Position numbers and translations under genes: made by a program. A DNA stretch of 64,000 nt from Marinibacterium profundimaris (GTDB lineage: Bacteria; Pseudomonadota; Alphaproteobacteria; Rhodobacterales; Rhodobacteraceae). This document shows positions 35,770-44,655 of this stretch, piece by piece (the first letter of the stretch is position 1; each line of letters starts with the position of its first letter). Below the pieces are notes generated by a model. The model was not told where the DNA came from. It did not search any database and saw only the letters and a program-made list of their open reading frames with translations. The DNA is taken from contig NZ_AQQR01000015.1 of the NCBI RefSeq assembly GCF_002210095.1, positions 1 through 64,000 of the forward strand, read 5' to 3'.

Positions 35770-36244
35770 GGGCACACCCGGAATGAGGACGCAGACAGGC
35801 CGCGGTCGGCAAACGCTAGCCAAGCGTTTGGGCCGGTGCAATTCGACAGCGCCGCTGACCGGAGCAATTGTCGGAAATGCGTTGCATCTCGGTCCGAATT
35901 GAATACCAAGGGGGCAAGCGCCCGCCGCCAGGCCAGGCAGGCAGGCTGATCGGGCAGGCAGAACGGGGACTGGCGAAGATGGCGGGCGACTGGTCGATTG
36001 CGCCGATGCGAACGCGCCGATCCGGGCCCGAAATGCGTCCAGCGCGCACCGGTTTGCCACCCGGACAGGCGCCGAACCCGTCAAATTCATCGCCAATCCC
36101 GCCTGTCCCGCTTATCATGGGCTCTCGGAGCGGGCCGGTGAAACAGGAACCTTCCACATGTGCGGCCCTTGCCGCGCCCACGATCCGCATGACATCCGAC
36201 GGGCCGGGCGTAACCGGCACGCGGCCAGGGTTGAGCGAGCAACG
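35770..36244. other. Divergent intergenic region before the glycan cluster
   Basis: The region between the channel gene and the first glycosyltransferase must hold promoters for both. It contains the inverted repeat at 35811-35829. A plus-strand open frame (35868-36248, TTG start) ends in an ATGA overlap with the glycosyltransferase, but its third-position GC is clearly below the neighbours and its sequence is Pro/Arg-rich, so I do not call it a gene. I find no convincing -35/-10 pair. Confidence 0.5.
35811..35829. promoter_or_regulatory. Inverted repeat AAACGCT-N5-AGCGTTT
   Basis: A perfect 7-5-7 inverted repeat 41 bp upstream of the channel gene start, in the divergent region. Symmetry and position suit a dimeric regulator, but no regulator is adjacent and a weak hairpin is equally possible. 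Confidence 0.4.
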
Positions 36245-37468
36245 ATGACCAATTCCACGATCACGAGGAAACGGGGGCCGCGCGGGCGGGCCCCACGGGT
36301 CATGCTTTACAGCCACGATACCTTCGGACTGGGCCACCTGCGCCGCACCCGCGCCCTGGCCACCGCCATCACCGAGGTCGATGCCGAGGCCTCGGCGCTG
36401 ATCCTCACCGGATCGCCCGTCGCCGGCCGCTTCGCCTTTCCGCCCCGGGTCGACCACATCCGCCTGCCCGGCGTCACCAAGCTGGCCGATGGTAGCTATG
36501 CCAGCCAGGCGCTGGGGCTGGACATCGACGAGACGACGGATCTGCGCGCCGGCCTGATCGAGGCCGCCGCCCAGCGCTTCCGGCCCGACCTGCTGATCGT
36601 CGACAAGGAGCCCTCGGGCTTTCGCGGAGAGCTTCTGCCGACCCTGCGCCGGCTGCTGGAGGAAGGCGGCACCAAGATGGTGCTTGGCCTGCGCGACGTG
36701 CTGGACGAACCCGAAGTGCTGATCGACGAATGGGCGCGCAAGGGCGCCGTCGAGGCGGCAGAGACCTATTACGACGAACTCTGGGTCTATGGCCTGCGCT
36801 CGGTCTATGACCCCACCGCAAGCCTGCCGCTGAGCAAATCCCTGCGTGACCGCATGGTCTTCACCGGCTATCTGCGCCGCGACAAGGTGGAACTCGGCCC
36901 CGCGCCGGAAGAACCCTATATCCTTGTCACCCCCGGCGGGGGCGGCGATGGCGAGACCATGGTGAACCTGGTGCTCCAGGCCTACGAGACCGACCCGACG
37001 CTGTCGCCCCGCGCGATCCTCGTCTACGGGCCGTTCCTGTCGGGCGACACCCGCGCGGATTTCGAGGCGCGGGTCCAGGCGCTGAACGGGCGGGTCGAGG
37101 CGGTGGGCTTCGAGAGCCAGATCGAGACGCTGTTCGCCGGGGCACGCGGCGTGATCTGCATGGGCGGTTACAACACTTTCTGCGAGGTTCTGACCTTCGA
37201 CCGGCCCGCGGTGATCGTGCCGCGCACCGTGCCGCGGCTGGAACAATACATCCGCGCGCACCGGGCCGAGGAAATGGGCCTGGTCGGCGTGATCGACGAA
37301 TGGCGCGACGGGCTGACGGTCGAGGCGATGATCGCCGCGATCCGGGGCCTGGCCGACCGGCCGCGCCCGTCGGCCTCGTTCCCGCAGGGGCTGCTGGACG
37401 GGCTGGACCACGTGACCGAACGGGTCGGCGCCTTGCTGGCGCAGCGCCGGGAGTGCGCCGCCGAATGA
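36245..37468 (+). CDS. MurG-like glycosyltransferase (GT-B fold), first gene of glycan cluster
   Basis: A 407-residue soluble GT-B glycosyltransferase. The N-terminal VMLYSHDTFGLGHLRRTRALA is the GHxxR loop of MurG-like enzymes, and the C-terminal domain has the donor-site MGGYNTFCEVL near residue 306. The basic start (MTNSTITRKRGPRGRAPR) has no signal peptide. It resembles group 28-type transferases that use UDP-sugars, but acceptor and sugar are unknown. The ATG at 36245 has only a weak GAGCGAG site; it fits the conserved start of the domain. The stop overlaps the next start as ATGA. It heads a seven-gene run, with a second MurG-like enzyme three genes later. Confidence 0.83.
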   Translation: MTNSTITRKRGPRGRAPRVMLYSHDTFGLGHLRRTRALATAITEVDAEASALILTGSPVAGRFAFPPRVDHIRLPGVTKLADGSYASQALGLDIDETTDLRAGLIEAAAQRFRPDLLIVDKEPSGFRGELLPTLRRLLEEGGTKMVLGLRDVLDEPEVLIDEWARKGAVEAAETYYDELWVYGLRSVYDPTASLPLSKSLRDRMVFTGYLRRDKVELGPAPEEPYILVTPGGGGDGETMVNLVLQAYETDPTLSPRAILVYGPFLSGDTRADFEARVQALNGRVEAVGFESQIETLFAGARGVICMGGYNTFCEVLTFDRPAVIVPRTVPRLEQYIRAHRAEEMGLVGVIDEWRDGLTVEAMIAAIRGLADRPRPSASFPQGLLDGLDHVTERVGALLAQRRECAAE

Positions 37469-38745
37469 CGAAGACCCCGCCGCTGGCCGTGCTGGTGAAG
37501 GGCTGGCCGCGCCTGTCGGAGACCTTCATCGCCCAGGAACTGGTCGCGCTGGAAGAGGCGGGCCACGCGATGGAGCTGTGGTCGCTGCGCCACCCGACCG
37601 ACACGGCCACACATCCGCTGCATGACCGGCTGAAGGCAAAGGTGAACTACCTGCCCGAATACCTGCATGACGAACCGGGCCGCGTGCTGCGTGGCTGGTG
37701 GCGGGCGCGCCGCCTGCCCGGCTACCGCGCCGCGTGGACGGCCTGGCGCGCGGATCTGAAACGCGACGGCAGCCGCAACCGCTGGCGCCGCTTCGGCCAG
37801 GCCTGCGTGCTGGCGGCCGAGATGCCGGGCGACGTGCGCGGGCTTTACGCGCATTTCATGCACACCCCGTCCTCGGTCGCGCGCTATGCCGCGATCATGC
37901 GCGGCCTGCCCTGGTCCTTCTCGGCCCATGCCAAGGACATCTGGACGTCGCCCGAGTGGGAAAAGCGCGAGAAGCTGAGCGCGGCCACCCATGGCGCCGC
38001 CTTCGGCGCCACCTGCACCGCCTTCGGGGCCGAGCACCTGCGCGCCCTGGCCGATGATCCGGCGCGGGTGGACCTGGTCTATCACGGGCTCGACATGGCG
38101 CGGTTTCCGTCCCCGCCCGACCGCCCCGTGCGCGGCGCGGGCCAGCCGTTCCGGATGCTCAGCGTCGGGCGGCTGGTCGAGAAGAAGGGTTTTGACCGGC
38201 TGATCGAGGCGCTGGCCCTGCTGCCCTCGACGCTGGACTGGCATTGGGAGCATATCGGCGGCGGCGGCGACAAGGCCGCACTGGCGGCGCGCTCCGGCGC
38301 GCTGAAGATCGCGCATCGCATCACCTGGCGCGGGGCGCTGACCCAGCCCGAGGTCATTGCCTCGATGCAGGCCGCCGACCTGTTCGTCCTGCCCTCGCGC
38401 ATTGCCGGGAACGGCGATCGTGACGGGCTGCCCAACGTGCTGATGGAGGCGGCCTCGCAGAAGCTGCCGATCCTGTCGACGCCGGTGTCGGCGATCCCCG
38501 AGTTCATCGAGGACGGCGTGCATGGGTTCCTGTCCGACGACGACCCTGACGCGCTGGCCGACGCGATCGCGCAGATGGCCGCCGATCCGGCGGTGACCGC
38601 CGCGCTGGCCGATGCCGCCTATCACAGGCTGCGGCAGGACTTCCGAATGGATCCCGGTATCGCGCGGCTGTCAGAGCGGCTGGACACGCTGTGCGGCACG
38701 CGCGCCGGTGAGCGTGACCGTGAGCGCCTCCGTGACGGGGCCTGA
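37465..38745 (+). CDS. GT4-family glycosyltransferase
   Basis: A 426-residue GT-B enzyme of family 4. The N-terminal part (VLVKGWPRLSETFIAQELVALE) is the pattern SETFI..E of colanic-acid/exopolysaccharide transferases. In the C-terminal domain, MLSVGRLVEKKGFDRLIEAL near residue 228 and the E-x7-E donor site DGLPNVLMEAASQKLPIL near 317 are intact. It is cytoplasmic with no membrane helix. It probably adds a hexose to a lipid or protein-linked acceptor. Coupled at both sides: ATGA with the previous gene, 5-bp gap to the next. Confidence 0.9.
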   Translation: MTKTPPLAVLVKGWPRLSETFIAQELVALEEAGHAMELWSLRHPTDTATHPLHDRLKAKVNYLPEYLHDEPGRVLRGWWRARRLPGYRAAWTAWRADLKRDGSRNRWRRFGQACVLAAEMPGDVRGLYAHFMHTPSSVARYAAIMRGLPWSFSAHAKDIWTSPEWEKREKLSAATHGAAFGATCTAFGAEHLRALADDPARVDLVYHGLDMARFPSPPDRPVRGAGQPFRMLSVGRLVEKKGFDRLIEALALLPSTLDWHWEHIGGGGDKAALAARSGALKIAHRITWRGALTQPEVIASMQAADLFVLPSRIAGNGDRDGLPNVLMEAASQKLPILSTPVSAIPEFIEDGVHGFLSDDDPDALADAIAQMAADPAVTAALADAAYHRLRQDFRMDPGIARLSERLDTLCGTRAGERDRERLRDGA

Positions 38746-38750
38746 GCCCG

Positions 38751-39833
38751 ATGCGCGTGGCCTTCTTCGCCCCGCTCAAGGCGCCGACCCATCCCGTGCC
38801 CTCGGGGGACCGCGAGATGGCGCGCAACCTGATGGCGATGCTGGCCCGCGAGGGGGCCGAGGTGATCCTGGCCTCGGAGCTGCGGCTGCGCGACGGCAGC
38901 GGCGATACCGCCAACCAGTCCCGGCTGCGCGCAGACGCGTCGGCCGAGGTCGAACGGCTGGTGACCGAGCTGCCCGATGACGTGGCGCTCTGGGTCAGCT
39001 ACCACAATTACTACAAGGCCCCCGACCTGATCGGGCCCGAGGTCGCGCGGCGACGGGGCATTCCCTACGTGCTGATCGAAAGCTCGCGCGCGCGCAAGCG
39101 TCTGACCGGGCCCTGGGCCGGCTTTGCCGCGGCGGCCGAAGCCGCGTCGGACGCGGCGGACGTGATCTTTTACCCGACGGAACAGGACCGCGAGACGCTG
39201 GAACGCGACCGGAGCGCGGGGCAGATCCTGGCGCAGCTGCCGCCCTTTCTGGCCCGCGACGACCTGCCCGCGCCGGGGCGCCCGGTGCCGGGGCGGCTGC
39301 TGGCGGCGGGAATGATGCGGCCGGGGGACAAGATGGCCTCTTACCGGCTGATCGCCGCGACGCTGCCGGCGCTGAGCCATCCCGGCTGGCACCTGCAGAT
39401 CGCCGGCGACGGCCCGGCGCGCGAGGCGGTGCACACGCTCTTCGCGCCCTGTGCTGGGCGCGTCTCGCTGCTGGGCCAGCTGGACCGCGCCGCGCTGGAG
39501 ACCGCCTATGCCGAGGCCGATCTGTTCCTCTGGCCCGGGGTGAACGAGGCCTTCGGCATGGTCTATCTCGAGGCGCAGGCGCATGGCGTGCCCGTGGTCG
39601 CCCAGGACCGGCCCGGCGTGCGCGACGTGGTGGCCGAGCCCTCGAAGAACCCGCCTGTCCCGACCGGCGCCGCCGGCCTCGCCCTGCGCTGCGACTGGCT
39701 GCTGGAGGATCCGGCCCGCCGGCAGGAGGCCGGCCGCACCGCCCGCGCCGCGATCCGCGCGCATCACCTGTTGCCCGCCGCGGCCCGCCGCTTCTGGGCC
39801 ACTGTCACCCCCCTGCTGGAGGTCCGCGCATGA
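38751..39833 (+). CDS. GT4-type glycosyltransferase, second copy
   Basis: A 360-residue GT-B protein. It starts MRVAFFAPLKAPTHPVPSGDREMARN, with the Gly/acidic loop of GT4 enzymes. In the second domain are RLLAAGMMRPGDKMASYRLI near 185 and the donor site NEAFGMVYLEAQAHGVPVVA near 265, where the E-x7-E glutamates are kept. It is distinct from its upstream neighbour, not a recent duplicate. The stop overlaps the phosphatase start (ATGA). It presumably adds a further sugar in the same product. Confidence 0.87.
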   Translation: MRVAFFAPLKAPTHPVPSGDREMARNLMAMLAREGAEVILASELRLRDGSGDTANQSRLRADASAEVERLVTELPDDVALWVSYHNYYKAPDLIGPEVARRRGIPYVLIESSRARKRLTGPWAGFAAAAEAASDAADVIFYPTEQDRETLERDRSAGQILAQLPPFLARDDLPAPGRPVPGRLLAAGMMRPGDKMASYRLIAATLPALSHPGWHLQIAGDGPAREAVHTLFAPCAGRVSLLGQLDRAALETAYAEADLFLWPGVNEAFGMVYLEAQAHGVPVVAQDRPGVRDVVAEPSKNPPVPTGAAGLALRCDWLLEDPARRQEAGRTARAAIRAHHLLPAAARRFWATVTPLLEVRA

Positions 39834-40414
39834 CCCGCCTTGCCCTGCTTCGCCATGGTCACACCGAATGGAACCGCGCCGGCCGCATCCAGGGGCGCAG
39901 CGACATCATGCTGGACGCCGAGGCCCGCGATGAGCTGTCGGCCCAGCGGCTGCCCGCGCCCTGGGACGAAGCCATGCTGTGGTCGAGCCCTCTGGAACGC
40001 GCGCTGGACACGGCCGAGCTGGTTTCGGGCGGGCAGCGCCCCAAGGCGGCGCCGGAGCTGATCGAGATGGCCTGGGGCGACTGGGAGGGCCAGAAGGGCG
40101 CGGACCTGCTGGCCGATCCGGGCACGCATTATAGCGACATCGAGAACTGGGGCTGGGATTTCGAGCCGCCCGGCGGCGAAACCCCGCGCGCGGTGGCCGA
40201 ACGGCTGACGCCCTGGCTGGCCGGGCTGGAGGGCGACAATGTCGCGGTCTGCCATATCGGCGTGATGCGGGTGATCCTGGCGCTGGCGCATGACTGGGAT
40301 TTCGACGGCCCGGCGCCGTTCAAGGTGAAACGCAACCGGCTCTATGTCATCTCGATCGAAGGCGACCGGCTGGTGCCCGAGGGCGAGCCGGTGCGGCTGG
40401 AGCCCGCGCCGTGA
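39830..40414 (+). CDS. Histidine phosphatase family protein
   Basis: A 194-residue branch-1 histidine phosphatase with LLRHGHTEWNRAGRIQGRSD at the N-terminus (RHG phospho-acceptor His), ERALDTAEL, the acid in MAWGDWEGQKG, and the second catalytic His in VCHIGVMRVILAL near residue 143. Relatives remove phosphate from sugar phosphates, phosphoglycerate or cobalamin precursors. Inside a glycosyltransferase cluster it may dephosphorylate a sugar or lipid intermediate. ATGA upstream and GTGA downstream overlaps make it an integral part of the operon. Confidence 0.88.
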   Translation: MTRLALLRHGHTEWNRAGRIQGRSDIMLDAEARDELSAQRLPAPWDEAMLWSSPLERALDTAELVSGGQRPKAAPELIEMAWGDWEGQKGADLLADPGTHYSDIENWGWDFEPPGGETPRAVAERLTPWLAGLEGDNVAVCHIGVMRVILALAHDWDFDGPAPFKVKRNRLYVISIEGDRLVPEGEPVRLEPAP

Positions 40415-41535
40415 GGGTCCTGATCACCGTCACCCACCTGCTGGGCACCGGGCACCTGAGCCGCGCGCTGACGCTGGGCCGGGCCTTTGCCGAGCGCGGG
40501 CACGAGGTCGTCGTGGCGAGCGGTGGGGCTCCGGCGCCGCATCTGGACACAACGGGCGTGACGCTGGTGCAGCTGCCGCCGCTGCGCTCGGACGGGACGG
40601 ATTTCACGCGGTTGCTGAAGGCCGAGGGCACGCTGGCCGACGACGCCTACCGCGCGGCGCGGACCGATGCGCTGCTGGCCTGCCTCTCCCCTGCGCCGGA
40701 CCTGCTGATCACCGAGCTGTTCCCCTTCGGCCGCCGCAACCTGCGGGCCGAGTTCACCGCGCTGCTTGAGGCGGCCCGCGCCCTGCCCCGCCCACCGCGC
40801 ATCCTCAGTTCGATCCGCGACATCCTCGCACCGCCGTCGAAGCTGGCCAAGGCCGACTGGGCGGACGAGATGATCACGCGGTTCTACGACGGCGTGCTGG
40901 TGCATTCCGACCCGGTGCGGACCGAATTGTCCTTGAGCTGGCCGGTCTCCGGCGCGCTGGCCGGGCGGCTGATCTACACCGGCTACGTGGCCCCCGCCCC
41001 GGCCGGGCCGCATCCGCAGGCCGAGGGCACAGGCGAGGTGCTGGTCAGCGCCGGAGGTGGGCCGGTGGGCGACGGGCTGTTCCGCGCCGCGCTGGCGGCC
41101 GCAAAGCTGGACGACCGCCGGCCATGGCGGCTGCTGGTCGGTGGCGGGGCGGACCGGATCGCCACGCTGCAGGCCGAGGCTCCCGCCAATGCCACGCTGG
41201 AGCCGCCGCGCCGGGATTTCCGGCAGATGCTGTCCCATGCCGCGGCCTCGGTCAGCATGTGCGGCTACAATACCGCGCTCGATATCCTGCAGGCCGGGAC
41301 GCCCGCGGTCTTCGTGCCCTTCGATGCGGGCAACGAGGTGGAACAGGGGCTGCGGGCGGAAAGCCTCTCGGCCCTGCCCGGGATCGCGTCGGTGCCCAGT
41401 GCGGAGTTGGATGCCGACACCCTGCTGAATGCTGTGGCGCGGGTGACGTCGGAAGGAAAACGAGGCCGCGACGGGCTGCGCGACGATGGCGCGGCGGAAA
41501 CCGTGCGGATCTGCGAAGGGATGGTTTGCGCATGA
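40411..41535 (+). CDS. MurG-like glycosyltransferase, second of the cluster
   Basis: A 374-residue GT-B protein starting VRVLITVTHLLGTGHLSRAL (GTG start, GTGA overlap with the phosphatase). The Gly-rich N-terminal loop and GHLSR are as in the first gene of the cluster. The C-terminal domain has VLVSAGGGPVGDGLF near 210 and the donor-binding MCGYNTALDILQAGTPAVFV near 285, parallel to MGGYNTFCEVL in the other copy. Both therefore belong to one subfamily, used at two steps or forming a pair. Soluble. It overlaps the deacetylase gene as ATGA. Confidence 0.85.
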   Translation: MRVLITVTHLLGTGHLSRALTLGRAFAERGHEVVVASGGAPAPHLDTTGVTLVQLPPLRSDGTDFTRLLKAEGTLADDAYRAARTDALLACLSPAPDLLITELFPFGRRNLRAEFTALLEAARALPRPPRILSSIRDILAPPSKLAKADWADEMITRFYDGVLVHSDPVRTELSLSWPVSGALAGRLIYTGYVAPAPAGPHPQAEGTGEVLVSAGGGPVGDGLFRAALAAAKLDDRRPWRLLVGGGADRIATLQAEAPANATLEPPRRDFRQMLSHAAASVSMCGYNTALDILQAGTPAVFVPFDAGNEVEQGLRAESLSALPGIASVPSAELDADTLLNAVARVTSEGKRGRDGLRDDGAAETVRICEGMVCA

Positions 41536-42293
41536 CGGACTGGTCCCCGCTGGAGGCCGAGCTGGAGCGGCTGCAGGCCCCTCTGCCCGTCTGGTGGCGC
41601 GATGACGACGCGATTGCCGACACCCCGGCGCTCGACCAGCTGATTGAGATGGCAGAGGGGGCGGGATGGCCGCTGCACCTGGCGATCATCCCGGCGGAGG
41701 CCAACGAGACACTGGCCCGACGGTTGCGGGGCTGCGGGAGCGTGGTGCCTGTCACCCATGGCTGGGCCCATGCCAACAACGCGCCGGAGGGCGAGAAGAA
41801 GGCGGAATTCGGCGCCCATCGCCCGGTGGCGGAGATGGCGGCGGAGGCCGGGGCCTCTCGTGCCCGCCTGGCGAACGTCCTGGGGACGGAGCCCGCGCCG
41901 ATGTTCGTGCCGCCCTGGAACCGGATCGCGCCGGATCTTTTGCCGATGCTGCCCGAACAGCGGTTTTCGACGATCTCCACCTTCACGCCCCGCAAGGACG
42001 CGGAAGCCGCGCCGGGGCTGAGACGGATCAACACCCATCTCGACCCGATCGACTGGCGCGGCAGCCGCAGCCTCGTTGCCCCCGACCGGCTGATCGCGCA
42101 GATGGCCTGTGACCTCAGAGATCGCCGCGAGGGCCGCGCCGACGCGGCCGAGCCCTACGGCCTGCTTACCCATCACCTGGTCCACGACGAGGCCATCTGG
42201 CATTTCGTCGCCGACCTTCTCACCCGATTGTCCCGCGCGCCCCTGACCCTTTGGGATGCCCGCGCCCCCCATATCACGGAGCCCACCCCATGA
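41532..42293 (+). CDS. Polysaccharide-deacetylase family protein
   Basis: A 253-residue protein of the polysaccharide deacetylase (CE4/DUF2334-like) fold. Catalytic and metal candidates are VWWRDDDAI (Asp24-26), THGWAHAN (His76, His80), and FVPPWNRIAPDLL near residue 124. No signal peptide is seen, so it should act in the cytoplasm on a nucleotide- or lipid-linked sugar precursor rather than on finished polymer. Removal of an N-acetyl group would leave an amino sugar. ATGA overlaps on both sides. Confidence 0.83.
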   Translation: MTDWSPLEAELERLQAPLPVWWRDDDAIADTPALDQLIEMAEGAGWPLHLAIIPAEANETLARRLRGCGSVVPVTHGWAHANNAPEGEKKAEFGAHRPVAEMAAEAGASRARLANVLGTEPAPMFVPPWNRIAPDLLPMLPEQRFSTISTFTPRKDAEAAPGLRRINTHLDPIDWRGSRSLVAPDRLIAQMACDLRDRREGRADAAEPYGLLTHHLVHDEAIWHFVADLLTRLSRAPLTLWDARAPHITEPTP

Positions 42294-42766
42294 GCCGTCT
42301 CGATTCCATGCTGCGCCGCCTGAGCGCCCAACGCGACGGGCTCAACTGGGCCGCCGACCAGGTCGCCGGGGTTGCGGGCGATGTGCTCGACCTCGGCCTT
42401 GGGAACGGGCGGACCTACGATCATATCCGCGAGATCCTGCCGCACAGGCGGATCTGGGTGATCGACCGGGTTCTGCAATGCCATCCCTCCTGCGAACCGC
42501 CAGAGGAAGATTTCCTGATGGGAGAGGCCGCGCCGATGCTGGCCGAGCTGGGCCGGCGCAGCGATGGCATCGCGCTGGCGCATTACGACCTGGGCCGCGG
42601 GATCAAGGACGAGGACGTGGCCGAGGCGGCGAAGCTGTCGGAAGACCTGGCGCAGGTCATGGTGCCGGGCGGGATGATCGTCTCGGGCCAGCCTCTGGTG
42701 GGGTTCGAACAGGTGACCGGCCCGGACAGCATCGCCCCGGATCGCTACCTGTTCTACCGGACCTGA
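42290..42766 (+). CDS. Small class I SAM-dependent methyltransferase-like protein, end of cluster
   Basis: A 158-residue paralogue of the protein at 25165-25650. LDLGLGNGRTYDHIRE near residue 36 forms the nucleotide loop, ALAHYDLGRGIKDED follows near 97, and the tail is PDRYLFYRT. It is short for the fold and lacks an obvious substrate-recognition domain, so methyl transfer is likely but not sure. The start overlaps the deacetylase stop (ATGA), and the stop lies only 6 bp from the convergent phnM stop. It may methylate the glycan made by the cluster. Confidence 0.8.
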   Translation: MSRLDSMLRRLSAQRDGLNWAADQVAGVAGDVLDLGLGNGRTYDHIREILPHRRIWVIDRVLQCHPSCEPPEEDFLMGEAAPMLAELGRRSDGIALAHYDLGRGIKDEDVAEAAKLSEDLAQVMVPGGMIVSGQPLVGFEQVTGPDSIAPDRYLFYRT

Positions 42767-42772
42767 GCCGGA

Positions 42773-43933
42773 TCAGACCCGGCGGCCGCGCGACCAGGTC
42801 GCCAGCGGCACGGGATGACCGTCCGCAAGACGGAACCGCACGAGATCCGCGCGCAGCCCCGGCGCCAGCCGCCCCCGGTCGGTCAGGCCCGTGGCCCGGG
42901 CCGGTGCATCGGTCACGGTGGCGAGGCCGCGCGCCATGTCGTCCCATTCCTGCCCCAGCTGCACCGCGCCGGTCAGCAGAGAGAACGGCACGTAATCCGA
43001 CGACAGGATGTCCAGCAGCCCGGCCTTCGCCAGATCCATCGCCGCGACATTGCCGGAATGCGACCCGCCGCGCACCACGTTGGGCGCGCCCATGATCACC
43101 GCGATGCCGGCGTCACGGCTGGCGGCGGCAGCCTCCACCGTCGTCGGGAATTCGGCCAGACGCACGCCATGGCCGGCAGAGACCTCGACCTGCTCGACCG
43201 TCGTATCGTCGTGGCTGGCCAGCGCCGCGCCCAGCCGCTTGCCCTCGGCCACCGCCGCCGCCTCGTTGTCGGCACCCAGCCGGGCATGGAGCGCATAGAG
43301 CGATTCGACATGATCATCGAATTCCGCCTGGGTCAGCCCGTACTTGCCGGACATGTACTCCTGGTATTTTGAGATATCGCTGAACTGGCGCTGGCCGGGC
43401 ATGTGATCCATCAGGCTGACGATGCCGACCCGGTCCTCGGGCGTGAACTCGGCCAGCTCCTCGATCAGCGTCTCCGAACAGATCTCGGCCCGCAGGTGCA
43501 GGAAGTGGCTGATGCGAAAGACGCCCTTCTCGCGCATGGCCAGGATCTTCGAGGACAGGTCGCGAGCGTATTTGCCATAGGGCGCGCGCGATCCGGTGGG
43601 GATGGACCCCACGCGCAGGGCGTCGAAGACCGTGGTGATCCCGGTCGAGGCCAGTTCCGCATCATGGGCGAGGATCGCGGGATCCAGCGGCCAGGCGACG
43701 CGCGGGCGCGGCTTCATGTGGCGTTCGAGATTGTCGGTATGCACCTCGATCAGGCCGGGCGCGAGGTAATCTCCCTCGCAATCCACGGCACCGCGGCTGA
43801 CCGTAGCGCCCTGGTCGATCGCGGCGATCTCGCCATTGCGGATCACCAGCGCGCCGGTCACGGTCTCGTCGGCAAGGACCAGCCGCGCATTGGCAAGGAT
43901 CACGTCTTCTGTCATCTGGATTTCGTCTTTCAT
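42773..43933 (-). CDS. phnM: Alpha-D-ribose 1-methylphosphonate 5-triphosphate diphosphatase PhnM
   Basis: A 386-residue amidohydrolase-superfamily enzyme that removes pyrophosphate from ribose methylphosphonate triphosphate, the step before C-P bond cleavage. Metal-site motif EVHTDNLERHMKPRP near residue 60; later LMDHMPGQRQF near 175 and GAPNVVRGGSHSGNVA near 280 are typical. I chose the start at 43933, with a weak GGGGGCAG upstream; MTEDV at 43915 lacks a ribosome site. It is separated from the phnG-N run by the DUF1045 gene on the opposite strand, with only 38 bp to its start, so a divergent promoter must fit there. Confidence 0.95.
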   Translation of the reverse strand: MKDEIQMTEDVILANARLVLADETVTGALVIRNGEIAAIDQGATVSRGAVDCEGDYLAPGLIEVHTDNLERHMKPRPRVAWPLDPAILAHDAELASTGITTVFDALRVGSIPTGSRAPYGKYARDLSSKILAMREKGVFRISHFLHLRAEICSETLIEELAEFTPEDRVGIVSLMDHMPGQRQFSDISKYQEYMSGKYGLTQAEFDDHVESLYALHARLGADNEAAAVAEGKRLGAALASHDDTTVEQVEVSAGHGVRLAEFPTTVEAAAASRDAGIAVIMGAPNVVRGGSHSGNVAAMDLAKAGLLDILSSDYVPFSLLTGAVQLGQEWDDMARGLATVTDAPARATGLTDRGRLAPGLRADLVRFRLADGHPVPLATWSRGRRV

Positions 43934-43971
43934 GGCCTATCTGCCCCCGACAGCCAACGGAGTGACCGCAT

Positions 43972-44655
43972 ATGGAATTTTCGCGCTACGCGCTTTACTT
44001 CGCCCCGCCCGAAGGTGCCGACTGGACCCGTCTGGCGACGGCCTGGCTGGGCTGGGACATGGAAACCGGCGCCGAGGTGGCGCCGCCCGAGGCGCCCGGC
44101 ATCGACGTGGCCGGGATCACCGAGCGGCCGCGCAAATATGGGCTGCACGGCACGATCAAGCCGCCCTTCAGGCTGGCCGGGGGCCGCAGCCCCGCCGAGC
44201 TGATGGCCGCGGCCGAGGCGCTGTGCGCGCGGCTGAAGCCGGTGACGCTGGACGGGCTTGGCCTGGCGCGGATGGGCGGGTTCCTGGCGCTGCGGCCCGA
44301 GGGCGACGCCAACGCCCTGTCGGATCTGGCGGCCGCCTGTGTCGAAGGGCTGGACGACTTTCGCGCGCCGGCGCCCGAGGCCGAGCTGGAGCAGCGGCGC
44401 AAGGCCGGGCTGAGCCCGGCGCAGGAGGCACATCTGCAACGCTGGGGTTACCCCTACGTGATGGACCAGTTCCGGTTCCACATCACCCTGTCCCGCCGGC
44501 TGAGCGACGACGAGGCCGCCCCGGCCGAGGCCTGGCTGCGCGAGCACCTGGATCCAATGCTGCCGCGCCCGTTTCACATCCCCGACATGGCGCTGGTGGG
44601 CGAAGGCCCCGATGGCCGGTTCCGGATGATCCATCGCTACACGCTTTCCGGCTGA
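43972..44655 (+). CDS. DUF1045 phosphonate-metabolism protein (2H phosphoesterase-like)
   Basis: A 227-residue protein of the DUF1045 family, which occurs in phosphonate gene sets. Two His-x-Thr-type motifs (LHGTIKPPF near residue 61 and FHITLSRR near 168) are those of the 2H phosphoesterase superfamily, so it is probably a cyclic-phosphodiesterase or nucleotide-processing enzyme. A role on a cyclic phosphate made after C-P cleavage (like PhnP in E. coli) is plausible, since phnP is not seen here. It converges with phnN and overlaps its end by 19 bp. Confidence 0.9.
   Translation: MEFSRYALYFAPPEGADWTRLATAWLGWDMETGAEVAPPEAPGIDVAGITERPRKYGLHGTIKPPFRLAGGRSPAELMAAAEALCARLKPVTLDGLGLARMGGFLALRPEGDANALSDLAAACVEGLDDFRAPAPEAELEQRRKAGLSPAQEAHLQRWGYPYVMDQFRFHITLSRRLSDDEAAPAEAWLREHLDPMLPRPFHIPDMALVGEGPDGRFRMIHRYTLSG

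Noticed and set aside
33400-35949. Long open frame antisense to the MscS-type channel
   Set aside because: No family resemblance and mirror composition of the channel gene.
35868-36248. Open frame of 126 codons ending in ATGA overlap with the first glycosyltransferase
   Set aside because: TTG start, lower third-position GC than neighbours, and Pro/Arg-rich sequence without homology I can recognise.
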